From assembly GCA_013399895.1 (NCBI GenBank), contig VXBA01006131.1, forward strand, positions 297,933 through 361,932: a stretch of 64,000 nucleotides of DNA, written 5' to 3'. The DNA comes from Serilophus lunatus. Taxonomy: Eukaryota > Chordata > Aves > Passeriformes > Eurylaimidae. Made by a program: the position numbers and the translations under genes. Positions 1-10,163 of the stretch are shown here, piece by piece. The notes beneath the pieces are model-generated. The model was given only the letters and a program-made list of their open reading frames with translations. It was not told the DNA's origin and searched no databases. Position 1 is the stretch's first letter, and the number at the start of each line of letters is the position of its first letter.

Positions 1-1876
1 GAATTCAGAAAAAAGCTGTAAGTCCATTTTGTTAATTAAAAAACAATTAAATAAAATAAACATATTGAATAAGTTACAAGTGCTCAAAGAAGGGTATGCA
101 TGACTGTGCAGAATCCAGGAACACAAAATTCATAGACTCCTACCATTGTGCCATGAGTTGCATATATGAAGATGTAAGCTTGTCAACTCTCAGTGCTGGC
201 ACAGACAATAAAGGTGCTGTTGCCAGTGATAATTTTTTGACATCATAGTTTCAAATCCAAATCACATGGAAAAAGAAAGAAGGAAAGAACAAGAGAGTGA
301 AAAAGAAGTGATCAATGATTTTCAATAATTGGCTGTATTTCTTTCTATAATCTAATATTAATTGATGTATTAATAACATTGAAGAATCTAACCAGAGTGG
401 ATATTTTAGTCCTCCAGCAAAGTGAAACTCAGGTTTATTAGTATATATTTCCCATGAGCTGAAATCATTATTACATTTAATTGCTTGACAATTGCTTCTG
501 TCACATCAATTTAATGGTTAAACCAATTATTTATATTACAAAACATAGTTCTGCACCAAACACTAATTGAAAAATACAAGCAGTTCTTCAGCATTGCTTA
601 ACCTATACATTATTAATTTTGGAAGGACTAGGTTTAAAGATTTTGGGGAAAATTGCAACTCAGTCAAGTGAGATTTTAGAGATTGAATATGTAAACTCAA
701 AATTATAGCTTTCATAATCCTGTATATGACATGAATGACAAATTAGGTAGACCTGATAACTATTTCCTCCTGCATTCAGGCAACATTAGCTACCTGCTCT
801 TAGGAGATTTTTATCCACAAGATGGCAGCTCTCTTTGCATGGTCACTACGTTTTCCAATATTCGACTTGAATTTCATAACAGGGTCGTTTTTTTTCTTTT
901 TGTAACAGATAGGCTTTTCTACATACTGAGGAAATAAAAAAAATTCCCCTACCCAAATAGTTAACCCCTAATTAACCACAATGTTGAGGCAAAATTTGCC
1001 AAGTGTTGAGTAGATTATAAGAAGAATGTTTCGCAGCACAAACTTTATTTTTAGAGATTTGAAAAAAATCTCCATTCAGATCCATACGGTTCACTTAGGT
1101 TGATAGGTTTTACCTACAGGTAATGATATATTTTATTTTACTGAATACTTAAATTCATCAAGAATGCTCATTTGTGTTACTAAAATCTTTATTTCTAAGG
1201 TAAAAAATGCCGAAATGTTTATATGAATGGATCAGCCACATATAATGAATAACTATTTGTGCCTTGTAAAATTAATGTAATACGAAGAAATATAAATAAC
1301 AGGCTCTAGCTCTCTTCAAGGAGATCACCCACACCTCAAATGATTAGCAAGAAGACAGTGAAAGCATTTTCTTTGTAAATGAAACCCAGTAAATGGAAAC
1401 GAAACTTTACTAAAAAAAATACATAATTTAACACGGAAATAGCTTGCCTATGGAGTAGTCATTTCAAAGGAAATTATTTGGCCTAGCTGCATGTCTATGT
1501 GCAATCTTTGATGCCAGTTCCGGAGTAGAATCACTGATCCCTGAGAAGAATAAGGAATTCTGAGTTACCTAAAATTTATCATTGACTAAGACCCTTTGCA
1601 CATATCAGTATAAATCAGTATATAATACGTATGATAACGGTATATAATATATAATCACATATAAATCAGTAGATGAGAGCTTATAAGTTGTATTACATGC
1701 AAAATTAATTGATTTGACTAACCTCTTAATGAAAAAGAGATAAACTGTTTTTAAGTAGTGCAGAATAGGAGTGCACGTATGAATGGGTAAGCTAACAAGC
1801 AATAAGGCAACGATTCATGACTTAGAGGTACATGCAGGTTCTCTCAGAATTCAACATAAAGAAAAAAGCACGATTT

Positions 1877-1893
1877 TGGAATTTGAAATTCCA
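1877..1893. other. Perfect 8-bp-arm palindrome
   Basis: TGGAATTTGAAATTCCA is an exact inverted repeat around a central G. The inner TTTGAAATT part loosely resembles a STAT-type dyad, but no function is shown. It lies 18 bp from a second perfect palindrome at 1912-1927. Confidence 0.5.
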
Positions 1894-1911
1894 GAGGACA
1901 AGATCATTGTT

Positions 1912-1927
1912 TGTGACCTAGGTCACA
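1912..1927. promoter_or_regulatory. Perfect 16-bp palindrome with two AGGTCA half-sites
   Basis: TGTGACCTAGGTCACA is a perfect palindrome. It contains TGACCT followed directly by AGGTCA, two nuclear-receptor half-sites in everted order with no spacer. Half-sites of this kind are bound by nuclear receptors, but the zero-spaced everted arrangement is not a standard high-affinity element. The regulatory role is inference only. Confidence 0.25.
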
Positions 1928-2202
1928 TTAGCATTGACTAGGTTGAGGTCTACAGCAGAAGAGAAATAGATTAAAAGGGTCTAAAGACAAAAGGTGATAT
2001 GATAAAGGTAATATGAGGTAGTTTAGACGTGAGTTTAGACATGAATCTAGACATTGAGTTTAGCTCAATGCATGACATGAGCCTAAACTCAGACAATTAT
2101 TTCAGAGAAGATCATTTACTGCAAATTACAATCCCACAATGACTGGTTCATATAGACAACTGTAACAGTACACCACTCATCAGCATATTGTCATAACAAA
2201 TA

Positions 2203-2231
2203 TGACATTCTCTGCTGGTCAGAGAATGTCA
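2203..2231. other. Perfect 12-bp stem, 5-nt loop hairpin
   Basis: TGACATTCTCTG (2203-2214) and CAGAGAATGTCA (2220-2231) are exact reverse complements around CTGGT. A run of A follows directly. No repeat family or RNA gene is recognised, so this is a structural observation only. Confidence 0.5.
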
Positions 2232-4802
2232 AAAAAACATTTACGTCATGAAGTCACATTTTCATTTCAGAAACTAAAATGTGGAGAGAGTGTTAGAAGA
2301 AAAGGGTTTCAACTTTTTTCTGCATGTGTATGGGAGGGGCGATGTTCTATCTCAGGACAAGTTGACTGTTGTTTCTGGTCTACTATGTGAAGGTCTATTT
2401 TAATACACCTTTTTAAAAAAGTAGGTAATTTTATATGAACTGGAATGATACAAAAAAGGTATCTGGAGCAAGAATTTGCAACTTTCTCAATTAAAACTAC
2501 ATGAAAAGATCGAATTTTTACATTGAATAGTTGTCAGAAAAAAAATAAAGAGCTTAGATTTAACATAAAAAAATCTACATAGTTAGGAGACTAAATCTCT
2601 TTTTCAAAAGTGACTTAAGCTCTAGGTTGGATGTAGCTAAGACTTGGCTTTCTTACTGCCCGAGTTCTGATGTTGCTGGGGTATCTGTGGATGTACCAAA
2701 CCATTCTCACAGGAAAGGGCAAAACCGCGAAGCTGTATTCACTGGTCCTCAGACATGCCACAGAGAGCAAGTGGAGTGTATGTCCCTTATGTTCAGTTAA
2801 GACCAATACCGTGTTTGTTCACAACAGAGCCTGTTTGAATTGCTGTTGCAAGTCTGGAACAGTGTCAGCTAACTGACCTTCATTTGAACGTGACCCAGAT
2901 GTCAACTGGATGGATTAAAAAAGAGGATGAAGGCTATAGATATGTGGAAATATTTTCTACTGCTCGAATGATCACATCACTGTAATGCTTCAGCTGGTCA
3001 CAAGCTGGTCGCAAGCATCTCCCTCTTTAATGGCTACAATTTTTCCATAACCAGAACCTTCAGGGAAACATTTTACAAATCTGATTCCAGAGCTAGATGG
3101 TATTTATACATGAACTCTGAAGAATGTTTGGATCTTAGAATTATTGGATCTCAAGGAAAAAATTTCTAAGGCAATACTAATAAGAACATAGTCATACAAA
3201 TTTTCTGCATAAAGTAGGGCCAAAATAGTGTTTTGATATTTTTGCAAATCATCCCGTTAGCACCTAGCTTCCATAATTAATTTGGAAATCTTCTATTAAT
3301 TGATCAATTATGATTTGATTAATACAATATTTCCTTATTAATGCCTAGGTAAGGCATCTCAAGTTTAAAAGTGAAATGCTATTTGGTAAGTAAAAACAAT
3401 AGAGAAAAAACTGCATACACAGGAGCTAGAATGTAACCCAAATTATAAAATACAGATTTCACAGTTTTTCTTTTTTTCTAATTTGTATTTTGATAAACCT
3501 GTCTGTGTGTAACATGAAACAGAAAGATCAAAAGCAATGCTGGAAATTGTAATTGCTGTCTTATATCATTTACCCAAAGTAAGGATCACAGGGGTACAAG
3601 AATGAAAATATAACTAACTGAAAACAGTTTTTTGAATACTAAATATTCATTTCAACATCTTGACTTGTAAGATGGTTGAACAACCTGGAGCAGCATTTTC
3701 AGGCCCTACTGCACTGAAGGGAGCTCTATTAACATTTAAATCAACAGGAACAGCCCATTTTTGGAGGTCCAAGTCTGAATACTGTTCTTTGATATCATAA
3801 TCTGTAGTGATTGTGAGACGTGTTGTTTGCATCTACCTCTCGAGGTTTCCCAATGTTACGTGTGCCAGATCCAAATTTACAGGGGATACTAAAGGTACTG
3901 GTTATTAATGCCAGTCTACAAAGGACATACATTACGTGATAAATGTATCACATAACACAGTAATAACCTGTGTACAAACTGTACAACCTTTCCTCATTCA
4001 CACAGGGATTAAACTTGTTCCTGAATGTCATCCCAACACAATGATTTTTTCAGCTGTTCAGTTGAAAGTTCATGAAAAAGTCAATTATTCAGAATAAATA
4101 TGTCAGTGTTTGATGTTTTATCAGGAGATTTTGAGCTAGTATGAAATGAAAAGCTTGTTTCTGCAGCTAGCATGACAGTGTACAAAACCATGTCACATTA
4201 AAAAGGCAGAGGTGACTGATTGAGGTACAGTTCTGTGCTGACTGACCAAATAGCCTTTCTGATGTGTTAAATGTTAACCTAAATTTGAACTGACAAATAG
4301 CTATATTTCTGTTATTTGTACAAGAAAAGGTTACTTCCGAACCCATGTGTAGCAATATCTAGTACAATCATTTCATTATGTACACTGAAAATGCAGGAAA
4401 AATATTTTTCTAAAAAGAAGACACAAAACAAGGCACTAATCTTCAGTGATGATTGCTAAGAGAATAATAAACACAAGAAAAAACCTTAAGAGAGTTACAT
4501 AATTAGTGACTTTGTGCTGAAGACACTGTCTTCATTCTGACATTGTCCAGAGAAACAGGATTATAAAAGGCAGCTTGCTGTCAGAGGTCTCTGCTAGTGG
4601 CTGGAGAGATGGATTTAAAAATAACAGTGAATTGCTGTTATATCTTTACTGATATGCAAAGTTATATACATGATGTATAAAGCATATAGTACATTATAAA
4701 ATTAATTTAGGAATGTTTAAATGTAGAATTTCTGATGGTAATAAAATAAAAAAAATATTATTAATACAAGTATTCAACATTGTTCAATAAAACTAATTCC
4801 AG

Positions 4803-4922
4803 GGGACAGTTGTGATAGGTGAGGAAAAATAATTTGAAACTAAAAGATGCTAGACTTAGGTTGGATATAAGATGAAACTCTGTACTGTGGATGCGGTGAG
4901 ACATTGAAATGTTGCCCAGAGA
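4803..4922 (+). mobile_element. CR1 LINE, plus strand, left part of interrupted copy
   Basis: The segment matches the end of CR1 ORF2 and its 3' region in plus orientation, including TTAGGTTGGATATAAGATGA, GGTGAGACATTGAAATGTTG and CCCAGAGA. The match stops at 4922, where a minus-strand CR1 begins. The next part of the same plus-strand element is found at 6126-6262. Together the two pieces make one old 5'-truncated CR1 copy split by a later insertion. The identity is from recognition of the avian CR1 3' region, not from a computed alignment. Confidence 0.75.
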
Positions 4923-5044
4923 CATCGCACAGAATTAATAAGGTTGGAAAAGACCATGGAGATCATCAAGTCCAACCTTTACCTAGGTTAACAACTTACC
5001 CAACATCAGTCTAACATCTATACCATCTAAACCATTTAAACTAT

Positions 5045-6122
5045 CTAAGCCATACCACTAGGTTCATCATCTAACCTCTCCTTAAACACATTCAGGGACA
5101 GTGACTCCACCACCTCCCTGGGAAGCCCATTCCAGTGGGGGATCACTCTCATTGTAAAAAAGTTCCTCCTGATACCCAATCTAAACCTCCCCTGATGCAG
5201 CCTAAGACTATGTCCTCTCGTTCTGTCATTGGGAGCCTGAGAGAAGAGACCGACCCCCGCCTGCCTACAGCCTCCTTTCAGGTAGTTATAGACAGTGATA
5301 AGGTCACCCCTGAGCCTCCTCTTCTCCAGGCTGAACAGCCCCAGCTCCCTCAGCCNNNNNNNNNNNNNNNNNNNNNNNNNNNNNNNNNNNNNNNNNNNNN
5401 NNNNNNNNNNNNNNNNNNNNNNNNNNNNNNNNNNNNNNNNNNNNNNNNNNNNNNNNNNNNNNNNNNNNNNNNNNNNNNNNNNNNNNNNNNNNNNNNNNNN
5501 NNNNNNNNNNNNNNNNNNNNNNNNNNNNNNNNNNNNNNNNNNNNNNNNNNNNNNNNNNNNNNNNNNNNNNNNNNNNNNNNNNNNNNNNNNNNNNNNNNNN
5601 NNNNNNNNNNNNNNNNNNNNNNNNNNNNNNNNNNNNNNNNNNNNNNNNNNNNNNNNNNNNNNNNNNNNNNNNNNNNNNNNNNNNNNNNNNNNNNNAACCA
5701 GCCCCAACACTGAACCCTGAGGGACCCCACTGGTGACTGGCCTCGAACTAGACATGACTCCATTTACCACCACCCTCTGAGCTTGGCCATCCAGCCAATT
5801 CTTAACCCAGGACAGAGTAAACCTGTCTAAGCCACAATCCATCAGCTTAACCAGGAGCTTGTTATGGGAAACAGTATCAAAGGCTTTACTAAAATCAAGA
5901 TACACTACATCCACAGGTTTCCCCTCGTCGATCAGATGAGTCACCTGGTCATAAAAGGAGACTAAGTTAGTTAAACAGGATCTTCCCCTCCTGAATCCAT
6001 GCTGGCTACATCTGATCCCCTTATTTTCCTGTAGATGCAGCATAATTTCCCTTAAGATGATACGCTCCATAATTTTCCCTGGTACTGAGGTCAGGCTGAC
6101 AGGTCTATAATTCTCTGGATCC
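5045..6122 (-). pseudogene. CR1 ORF2 reverse-transcriptase fragment
   Basis: This minus-strand frame encodes part of the CR1 non-LTR reverse transcriptase, which copies element RNA at a nicked target site. Recognisable blocks in order are ENYRPVSLTSVPGKIMERII (spanning the ATG near 6070, so the frame runs upstream of it), HGFRRGRSCLTNLV, the palm motif DVVYLDFSKAFDTVSHNKLL and SGVPQGSVLG. After the N run comes the C-terminal region LRELGLFSLEKRRLRGDL and later RLGIRRNFFTMRVIPHWNGL, then a stop at 5045. The FADD catalytic block should fall in the N run and cannot be seen. Family members carry an endonuclease domain upstream that is absent here. The frame is open on both sides of the gap, so the insertion is fairly young. 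Confidence 0.85.
5356..5695. other. Assembly gap, 340 N
   Basis: There are 340 consecutive N bases inside the minus-strand CR1 ORF2. The residues on the two sides (GVPQGSVLG and LRELGLFSLEKRRLRGDL) are normally about 200 codons apart in CR1, roughly 600 bases. Either the gap length is an estimate that is too small, or the copy has an internal deletion. Confidence 0.95.
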
Positions 6123-6125
6123 TCC

Positions 6126-6262
6126 TTGTGAATGACCAGTCTCTGGAAGTATTCAGAGACATCCTCAATAGTTTGCTTAGTCTGGTCTACTGAAAGATAT
6201 ACCTGCCAATGGCTGATTGATCTTCAAAGTCCTTTCTTGTCCCAAACATTCTATGATTCTGT
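6126..6262 (+). mobile_element. CR1 LINE, plus strand, right part with 3' tail
   Basis: This is the continuation of the plus-strand CR1 interrupted at 4922. It contains CTCTGGAAGTATTCAGAGAC and AGTCTGGTCTACTGAAAG, then TGATTGATCTTCAAAGTCC, and ends in the typical tail CATTCTATGATTCTGTGA. The order matches the final part of the CR1 3' region. The tail marks the true 3' end of the element. Confidence 0.8.
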
Positions 6263-7110
6263 GACTTTAGGACAAAATTGTCATTATCTGCCAGCACAGA
6301 TAATGTTTTAAATGTTATAACACTGAGATGAAATTTGTTTGTCCTCTTAAAGGGTTAATGTCTTTAGAATTAATATTCACTAAAGCAGGCATACAGTTTC
6401 ATGTCGATTGAACAGTGTATACAAAATTCAACACTAACCACTGCTTTATTAAGTAGTCCATTAAAATGATAACATCTTAAGTTTTAGAATAGTTGCAGTA
6501 ATTAAAGCTGGTCAAACCACTCTGCACAAAATAGCTGAATTTCGGGGAGAATTTCAATTAGCCTGCTAGATTAAATCTGTCTATATGATTTAAAATGGTA
6601 ATGCTCTGCTATATATGGGATTCAGTTTTAGATTAACACTCACAAATTCAGGTATCTATGTATGAGTTAGTTATCTCATTTTATAATCAAGGCAGAGCTA
6701 ATCAATGCAGCCACTGGAGCCTAGAAATAAATTCAGTTTGCTTTAAGCTAGGTATCTATGGACAGATACAGTTGTCTAAATAAAATAATTGTTTAATATT
6801 ATTTGAGATGGCCAAGGGTATCTGAAATAACATGTTAATGTAGCTGAAGTCTCCTATCTGAGAAGTGACAGGTGAGTACTGGAGTTGCAGGAGACCTGCA
6901 CACTCCTCATCCAAGGTCTGCAGGCCAGGCAGATTACCCAAAGCATCAAAGATAGTAGAACATTTTTATGTTCAAAGAATTGAATAATTCCTTTAGTGAT
7001 TATTCAAACATTGGGAATACTTCAGCTGGTTAAATACAAGCATCTGCATTTGATCTTTGCTATTTGAGACCCATCTGACTGAGGCACAGAGGGCCGCAGT
7101 CTCTAATGAC
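6263..7110. other. Non-coding, nothing recognised
   Basis: AT-rich sequence between two CR1 copies. No repeat family, RNA gene or exon is recognised. Confidence 0.5.
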
Positions 7111-7370
7111 CATAGAACCATAGAATCAGAATATCCTGAATTGGAAGAGACACATAAGGTTCGCTAATCATGAGTCCAACTCCTAGCTCTTGCCTAGGAC
7201 AATCCCAAGAATACACTATCTGCTTGAGGGTGTTCAAACTTCCTGAACTCTGTCAGTCTTGGTGCTGTGACCACTACCTTGGGAAGCCTGTTCCAGTGCC
7301 CAACCAGCCCGTGGGTGAAAAACCTTTTCCTAACATCCAAACTAAACCTCCCTTAAACAAAGCCTCATCT
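7111..7370 (-). mobile_element. CR1 LINE 3' fragment, minus strand
   Basis: The left edge CATAGAACCATAGAATCAGA is the reversed octamer tail. It is followed by ATATCCTGAATTGGAAGAGA, TGAGTCCAACTCCTAGC, GAACTCTGTCAGTCTTGGTG, CTTGGGAAGCCTGTTCCAGT and AACCTTTTCCTAACATCCAA, in the order expected for the reverse complement of a CR1 3' end. It is of the subfamily type that has ATATCCTGA next to the tail. Similarity fades after about 7370, so the copy is 5'-truncated. Many differences suggest it is old. Confidence 0.85.
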
Positions 7371-7600
7371 TACAAGTTACCTACCATCCCAGTGCAGATG
7401 TATCTGATACCAAAGGCCACTATACTGGTTTGGGCTGGGGTAGAGTTAAATTTTCTTCACAGTGGCTGGTATGGGGCTGTGTTTTCAATTCATACTGAGA
7501 ACAATGTTGATATTATAGAGATGTTTTTGTTATTGCTGAGCACTGCTCACAGCACTAAGTCCTTTTCTGCTTCTCTTTCCACCAGCAAAATGGCTGGTAG

Positions 7601-7605
7601 TATAC
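7601..7605 (+). repeat. Target site duplication of LTR B, left
   Basis: TATAC here is repeated exactly at 9265-9269 on the other side of the nested LTR. A 5-bp duplication fits retroviral integrase action. Confidence 0.8.
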
Positions 7606-9264
7606 TGTGGTGGTTTTACCACTAGGAGGCACAACAGCATGAGAGATGTAATAGAGATGCAACAGCAAACAGCAGGTTTATTTTCTATGGGGCTCTATAG
7701 ACCTTATAGAATCTCAGTGGGCACTAAACAGACACAACAATAGACCCGACAGTATTTCACAAAAATAAAACCAAAAGAAAACAAATAACAAACTGCTTCT
7801 CTAAGCAGACTGGTACGCTGAGGAGCAGGGAGAAGGAAGAGAAAGCCACCTCAAAGATGGTATCTCCAAGCCCTTGGAGCCTCTGTAAGGCAAAAACAGT
7901 TAGAGGTCCTCACCCCAGGAACTCAAGCGGATAAGATACCGCACTGTTGTAACTGGGCGGTGTTCTGCCATCATTGCTGGGGCTCCGGTGGTGCTGCAGT
8001 GTGAGGGGAGCCAGGAGCAACTGTGAGGGGCAGCAGCCAATATTATCTGGATCATGATGAACCGGCAAAAAGGGGAGAACTTCCGGGGTTCATGGCTTTT
8101 ATGGGCTCTTGATATCACATGAACTCGAGGTCCTCTTCCAAACCGGACTGCCCTTAATTGAATGGCTGCGTTGGGCTCCACCTCTCTGTCCGACATTTCG
8201 CCATAAGGCAAAATGGTGGTTCCTGCCAAAATTGCCATGTGGCTGGGCTCTGGGGCCCAGGGCTGCCATTACCGCCATCTGTGGGGCACCCAGAGGTGCT
8301 GCTAGCACTGCTCACAAGGCCCCCACTGCCCGCAGGGACCCTGCGGCGGGCAGTGGGGCTGCAGGGGGCTGCCAGTGGGGGTAGCTGCCAATGCACGCTT
8401 CCCCGGAAGCGTCGGGAGAGGTCTCAGGGCCACAGCCACCCCCAGAAGGGCTCCTGCCAGCTGCCCGCTGCCACAGGGACCTGCTGCAGGCAGTGGGGGC
8501 TGCGAGTCAGCCCCAGGACCAGCTGCCTCCACCCTCCCATCTACAGCCCACAGCGGGGCTGCAGGAGGAGCGGGCAGGGGCGGCACAAGTGCCTGCCGTG
8601 CCCAGCAGGGCAGCCAGAGCAACAGCCATGGCCGCCCGCCAGGAGAGTGGCCAGTGCCTCCCTCACCAGCGCCAGTGTCTCACTCCAACCTGGAGCACGG
8701 GCAGCGAGAGCAGCTGCAGCCCAGCAGTGCTGAGATCGCACCGCTCGCGTCACTCTGCTGGCAAGCCGGATGGCGCGAGATTGGGGTCCTGGCTGCCGCT
8801 GGCTGCGTGGGAGACAAGGGAAACCATCCGCCTCGCCTTGCTCCTGGTCCTGTGCTGCAATGGAATGTGAGGGGGGGAATGGCTTTGTGCCCGCCACGCC
8901 CCCCGTCCTCACACCAAAGGCGGTGTGGGGAAAGAAAAGCAGCAGGTGCACAGGCTAGGGCTCCATGCCCGAATGGCTGCCTAGTTCGGCAAGAAGCAGC
9001 AGGTGCATGGGGTCAGGAGCTCGCCTGGGTGAGAGGGGTCCGGCACTGCAGAAAACTGCAGGAAGGAGCTTGGCTCCAAATCAGTCCCGCTGCACCTCTC
9101 CCCTGACCCACCGAGCCTGAGGTCCCTGGAGCAGGGATCAATCGTCTCTGCTCTGCTCTCCACTCCCAGGAATTTGGGGAAAACACAAAAGAAAACAGTT
9201 TTAATGCTTCTCTACGCCCTTTTCTCCCAAGAAAATGGGACACCCTAACTGCAGACCCATTACA
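7606..9264 (-). mobile_element. Solo LTR (family B), GC-rich, nested in LTR A
   Basis: The element starts TGTGGTGGTTTTACC and ends CCCATTACA, giving TG...CA ends with a short imperfect inverted repeat, flanked by exact TATAC duplications. At 1,659 bp it is long for an LTR. On the minus strand a CATAAAAG TATA-like box lies at 8096-8103 and AATAAA at 7677-7682, placing U3 at about 8110-9264, and R plus U5 in the left 500 bp. U3 from about 8160 to 9160 is strongly GC-rich, unlike its surroundings. Long open frames on both strands there (up to 243 codons) reflect few AT-rich stop codons and show no domain, so I treat them as non-coding. Orientation is inferred from the signals. Confidence 0.75.
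8096..8103 (-). promoter_or_regulatory. TATA-like box of LTR B
   Basis: CATAAAAG on the minus strand, about 415 bp upstream of the minus-strand AATAAA at 7677-7682. This spacing would leave a long R region. Confidence 0.45.
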
Positions 9265-9269
9265 TATAC
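9265..9269 (+). repeat. Target site duplication of LTR B, right
   Basis: TATAC, identical to 7601-7605. LTR A sequence resumes directly after it. Confidence 0.8.
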
Positions 9270-9331
9270 ACAAGGTGATGGTAGGGGACATAGAGCGACT
9301 TTGACTGACCACAGGGATATTCCCTACCATA

Positions 9332-9355
9332 TGACATCATACTCAACATATAAAA
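9332..9355 (+). promoter_or_regulatory. LTR A core promoter elements
   Basis: TGACATCA (9332-9339), one transition from the canonical ATF/CREB site TGACGTCA, stands 9 bp before TATAAAA (9349-9355). This is the U3 promoter of LTR A in plus orientation. Whether it is still active cannot be told. Confidence 0.55.
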
Positions 9356-9760
9356 CTGAAGGAAGAAGGACGAAGCGGGAAAAGTTCAGAGTGGAAACGG
9401 TGCTTGTCTTCCCAAGTCACTGTTATATGTCGTGGAACCCTGCATTTGTGGGAGTATCCAGCCCATGGGAAGTGGTGAGAGAATTCCTTGTTTTGTTTTG
9501 TTTGTGTGTGTGACTTTTGCTTCACCTATTAAACTGTCTTAACCCATGACTTTTCTCACTTTTACTCTTCCAATTCTCTTCCTCATTCCACTCATGCAGG
9601 AGCAAGTGAGTTAGTGACTGTGTGGGGCTTAGTTGCCAGTTTGCATTAAACCATGACAACCACCTTCTCAAGTAGGACTGGATACTTTGGCAAATGATTT
9701 GAATCCTTTTCACTAAGGTAAAATAGCACTTTTCTCAGTGTTATCCAGGACTACTTTTTT

Positions 9761-9765
9761 TTAGT
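9761..9765 (+). repeat. Target site duplication of LTR C1, left
   Basis: TTAGT, repeated exactly at 10569-10573. Confidence 0.8.
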
Positions 9766-9892
9766 TGTATTGGTTTCTCTGTGGCCAGGTTTTGGTGGCA
9801 GTGGGGGGGGCTGAGGGAGAGGCTTCTTCAAGAAGCTACTGGAAGTTTCCCCCGCCATGCCCAGGCTGGGCCCGCTGCTGGCCAAAGCCAGG

Positions 9893-9936
9893 CCAATCAG
9901 TGGTTGACAGAACGCCTCTGTGATAACATATTTAAG
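9893..9936 (+). promoter_or_regulatory. LTR C1 CCAAT and TATA elements
   Basis: CCAATCAG (9893-9900) lies about 30 bp before ATATTTAAG (9928-9936). The same pair, similarly spaced, occurs in the sibling LTR at 27130-27173, supporting its role as the LTR core promoter. Confidence 0.55.
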
Positions 9937-10162
9937 AAGCAAGGAAAAAAAGCTGAGAGGAGACAAAGACGGCTGCCGGAGAGGAGCAGGGTGAGAGCCT
10001 GTGAACGCAGACACCAAGGTCAGTGGAGAAGGAGGGGGAGGAGATGCTCCTGGCGCCGGAGCTGAGATCCAGCTGCAGCCCATGGTGCAGACCATGGTGA
10101 AGCAGCTGTGCCCCTGCAGCCCATGGAGGACCACAGGAGTGCAGAGACCCAACTGTAGCCCG

Positions 10163-10163
10163 N
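10163..10163. other. Single ambiguous base at a deletion junction
   Basis: One N inside LTR C1, exactly where sequence homologous to the left half of the sibling LTR (up to about 27305) joins sequence homologous to its right half (from about 27625). Confidence 0.8.

Larger units (their letters stand above)
1..4802. other. AT-rich non-coding DNA, no gene seen
   Basis: No recognisable repeat family, RNA gene or exon is visible. All open frames are under 70 codons and have no domain I recognise. Short palindromes at 1877-1893, 1912-1927 and 2203-2231 are listed separately. A minus-strand frame at 3647-3832 is open for 61 codons but has a stop directly before its ATG and no known motif, so I do not call it a gene. 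Confidence 0.6.
4923..6125 (-). mobile_element. CR1 LINE, minus strand, inserted in an older CR1
   Basis: The left edge is the CR1 3' end in reverse: a degraded octamer tail (CATCGCACAGAATTAAT) followed by AAGGTTGGAAAAGACC and TCATCAAGTCCAACC. The copy continues into ORF2 on the minus strand and stops near 6125, so it is 5'-truncated within the RT domain. It sits inside a plus-strand CR1 whose two parts flank it at 4803-4922 and 6126-6262, which makes this the younger insertion. Bases 5356-5695 are N. The insert could not move by itself, because it lacks ORF1, the 5' UTR and the endonuclease domain. Confidence 0.9.
7421..9658 (+). mobile_element. Solo LTR (family A), split by a nested LTR
   Basis: This is a retroviral LTR of a type I recognise from bird genomes. 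It starts TATACTGGTTTGGGCTGGGG (the initial TG decayed to TA) and ends GCATTAAACCATGACA. Nested LTR B (7606-9264) plus a 5-bp duplication splits it; without them it is about 574 bp. The right part holds an ATF/CREB-like TGACATCA (9332), a TATA box (9349-9355) and an ATTAAA polyadenylation signal (9528-9533), all in plus orientation. Flanking 5-mers GCCAC (7416-7420) and ACCAC (9659-9663) differ by one base and look like the target duplication. No gag, pol or env sequence adjoins it, so it is a solo LTR left by recombination. Confidence 0.85.

Noticed and set aside
2203..2231. microRNA precursor
   Set aside because: A 12-bp stem is too short for a precursor, and the flanks do not extend the pairing.
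3647..3832. Minus-strand 61-codon frame with non-repetitive composition
   Set aside because: An in-frame stop lies directly before the ATG, no splice context is clear and no family is recognised.
5135..5713. Plus-strand open frames of 141-192 codons
   Set aside because: They are opposite-strand shadows of the CR1 ORF2 and are inflated by 340 N bases that contain no stop by definition.
8375..9106. Plus-strand open frame of 243 codons, with others of 191 and 159 codons overlapping it
   Set aside because: It lies in the GC-rich U3 of LTR B, where stops are rare in all frames on both strands. No domain, no composition signal of a real protein, and several overlapping frames of similar length.
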